Positions 4,874 to 5,619 of a stretch of 5,619 bases of DNA are shown here, piece by piece. Location: the NCBI GenBank assembly GCA_030668025.1, contig DAOUUT010000249.1, forward strand, positions 1 through 5,619, in the 5' to 3' direction. The notes beneath the pieces are model-generated. The model ran no database searches and was not told where the DNA came from. It worked only from the letters and a program-made list of their open reading frames with translations. Both the position numbers and the translations under genes were made by a program. Origin of the DNA: Promethearchaeota archaeon (GTDB lineage Archaea > Asgardarchaeota > Lokiarchaeia > Sigynarchaeales > SOKP01). How positions within the stretch are numbered: the stretch's first letter is position 1; every line of letters begins with the position of its first letter.

Positions 4874-5619
4874 CTACAGAAGCCGGAACAATTGTCTTAG
4901 CGCGTAACTCATAATATACTGTTGTATTTGTCTCGTTCCGCCTCCAATCTCTTGGATCCTAGTGATTCCTAATAAGTCATGCATTAAGGTATTATCACAA
5001 ACCCCAGCTCCACCCATAAGGTTGGCACATTCATACACCACCCGTTCAGAAAGTTTTGTACTAAGGAACTTAAGTTGTGACGCAGTAGCACCCAAGGCTA
5101 AATTAAATTCTTTAGGAAGCGTCCCTAGTTTCTCCATTTTGTCGTCAATTATTTGGCAAATATTTAAGATTGCTAAAGTCATGCTCGTTGTTTGCGCCCA
5201 GAGATCAGCCAGAGGAAATCCTACGCCTTGATGTTTCAATATTTCCTTATCAAATTGTTTTCTCATGTTAGTATATATTACTGTATGAGTAATCGCGTTC
5301 CAAGCTTCAGCAATATTTAAACACACGATTCCTAATCTTTCTAAATTAAGGCCTTCAAATAAGTGTTCCCGCCCCTCACCTGGTCCACCTAATACATATT
5401 CAGCAGGAATGTTCATATTTGTAAAAGTTTCTTTACCTATTTGTATCCTTGGAGTCCAAGGGATGTTAACCCTTTCGGCTTCCCATCCGTCCCAAGAAGT
5501 GTCAACTAATAATTGGGCCATTGTGTTGCCATTATTCTTTTCTGTAACAGCATAAATAACCGCCCAATCTGCTTTAGGTCCATTAGTTTGATATATCTTT
5601 ACTCCATTAAGATTGTAAC
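4874..5619 (-). CDS. Acyl-CoA dehydrogenase, C-terminal part, cut by window edge
   Basis: The last ~247 residues of an FAD-dependent acyl-CoA dehydrogenase, which forms the trans-2 double bond of an acyl-CoA and passes electrons to ETF. The frame is open to the right edge; the N-terminal helical domain is outside. An internal ATG at 5521 is not the start, since the preceding in-frame codons encode the conserved YNLNGVKIYQTNGPKADWAV of the beta domain. The C-terminal helical domain follows, including GAGVCDN and a final IGGGTRQIQ segment. Visible-fragment numbering: the usual catalytic Glu position (YEGT in medium-chain enzymes) is Gly226. A Glu at ~93 in LNLERLGIV sits where isovaleryl-CoA dehydrogenase and long-chain enzymes carry their catalytic Glu. 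This suggests an IVD/LCAD-like active site and possibly a branched or longer substrate. Stop TAG at 4876-4874. Convergent with methyltransferase copy 2. Confidence 0.94.
   Translation of the reverse strand, partial: YNLNGVKIYQTNGPKADWAVIYAVTEKNNGNTMAQLLVDTSWDGWEAERVNIPWTPRIQIGKETFTNMNIPAEYVLGGPGEGREHLFEGLNLERLGIVCLNIAEAWNAITHTVIYTNMRKQFDKEILKHQGVGFPLADLWAQTTSMTLAILNICQIIDDKMEKLGTLPKEFNLALGATASQLKFLSTKLSERVVYECANLMGGAGVCDNTLMHDLLGITRIQEIGGGTRQIQQYIMSYALRQLFRLL

Noticed and set aside
4962..5231. An 89-codon open frame on the plus strand
   Set aside because: It is antisense to the conserved C-terminal domain of the acyl-CoA dehydrogenase and shows no family features.
5519..5521. ATG as the start of a short 215-residue acyl-CoA dehydrogenase
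   Set aside because: The in-frame codons before it, up to the window edge, encode conserved acyl-CoA dehydrogenase beta-domain sequence, so the gene continues beyond the edge and the ATG is internal.

Overview
The window is AT-rich and densely coding. It reads most naturally as a piece of an archaeal chromosome. Gaps are short, most genes lack a Shine-Dalgarno sequence, and the gene starts that can be judged are preceded by BRE/TATA-like elements spaced as in archaea. Several of these imply leaderless or near-leaderless mRNAs. Beta-oxidation-type enzymes, an ICMT-like membrane methyltransferase pair and a DUF1846 protein together would fit an Asgard (Lokiarchaeia-like) or similar AT-rich archaeon. 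That placement is inference; the sequence contains no marker that fixes the lineage.

Layout: (1) 1-1046, minus strand, the N-terminal ~348 residues of CTP synthase (pyrG), starting at TTG and running off the left edge. (2) 1047-1148, a gap holding a good BRE/TATA promoter and a 16-bp AT palindrome. (3) 1149-2669, minus, a full-length DUF1846/UPF0371 protein. (4) 2715-3536, minus, a crotonase-fold (enoyl-CoA hydratase/isomerase family) protein that lacks both classical hydratase glutamates. (5) 3537-3602, a divergent promoter region. (6) 3603-4193 and 4266-4850, plus strand, two near-identical small integral-membrane methyltransferases of the ICMT/PEMT type. They arose by tandem duplication of a ~660-bp unit that includes the promoter. 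(7) 4874-5619, minus, the C-terminal part of an acyl-CoA dehydrogenase, cut by the right edge and convergent with the second methyltransferase.

Working together: the acyl-CoA dehydrogenase and the crotonase-family protein are two steps of acyl-CoA metabolism, separated by the methyltransferase pair. Crotonase, DUF1846 and pyrG lie in the same direction. Crotonase and DUF1846 (45-nt gap) could share a transcript, whereas pyrG appears to have its own promoter. No functional link between pyrG or DUF1846 and the lipid-type genes can be read from the sequence. The most distinctive feature is the promoter-inclusive tandem duplication of the membrane methyltransferase. Next are a ~16-residue insertion near the active site of CTP synthase and non-canonical catalytic positions in both acyl-CoA enzymes. 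No CRISPR array, tRNA, rRNA, insertion sequence or defence system was seen, and no gene-free stretch exceeds about 100 bases.
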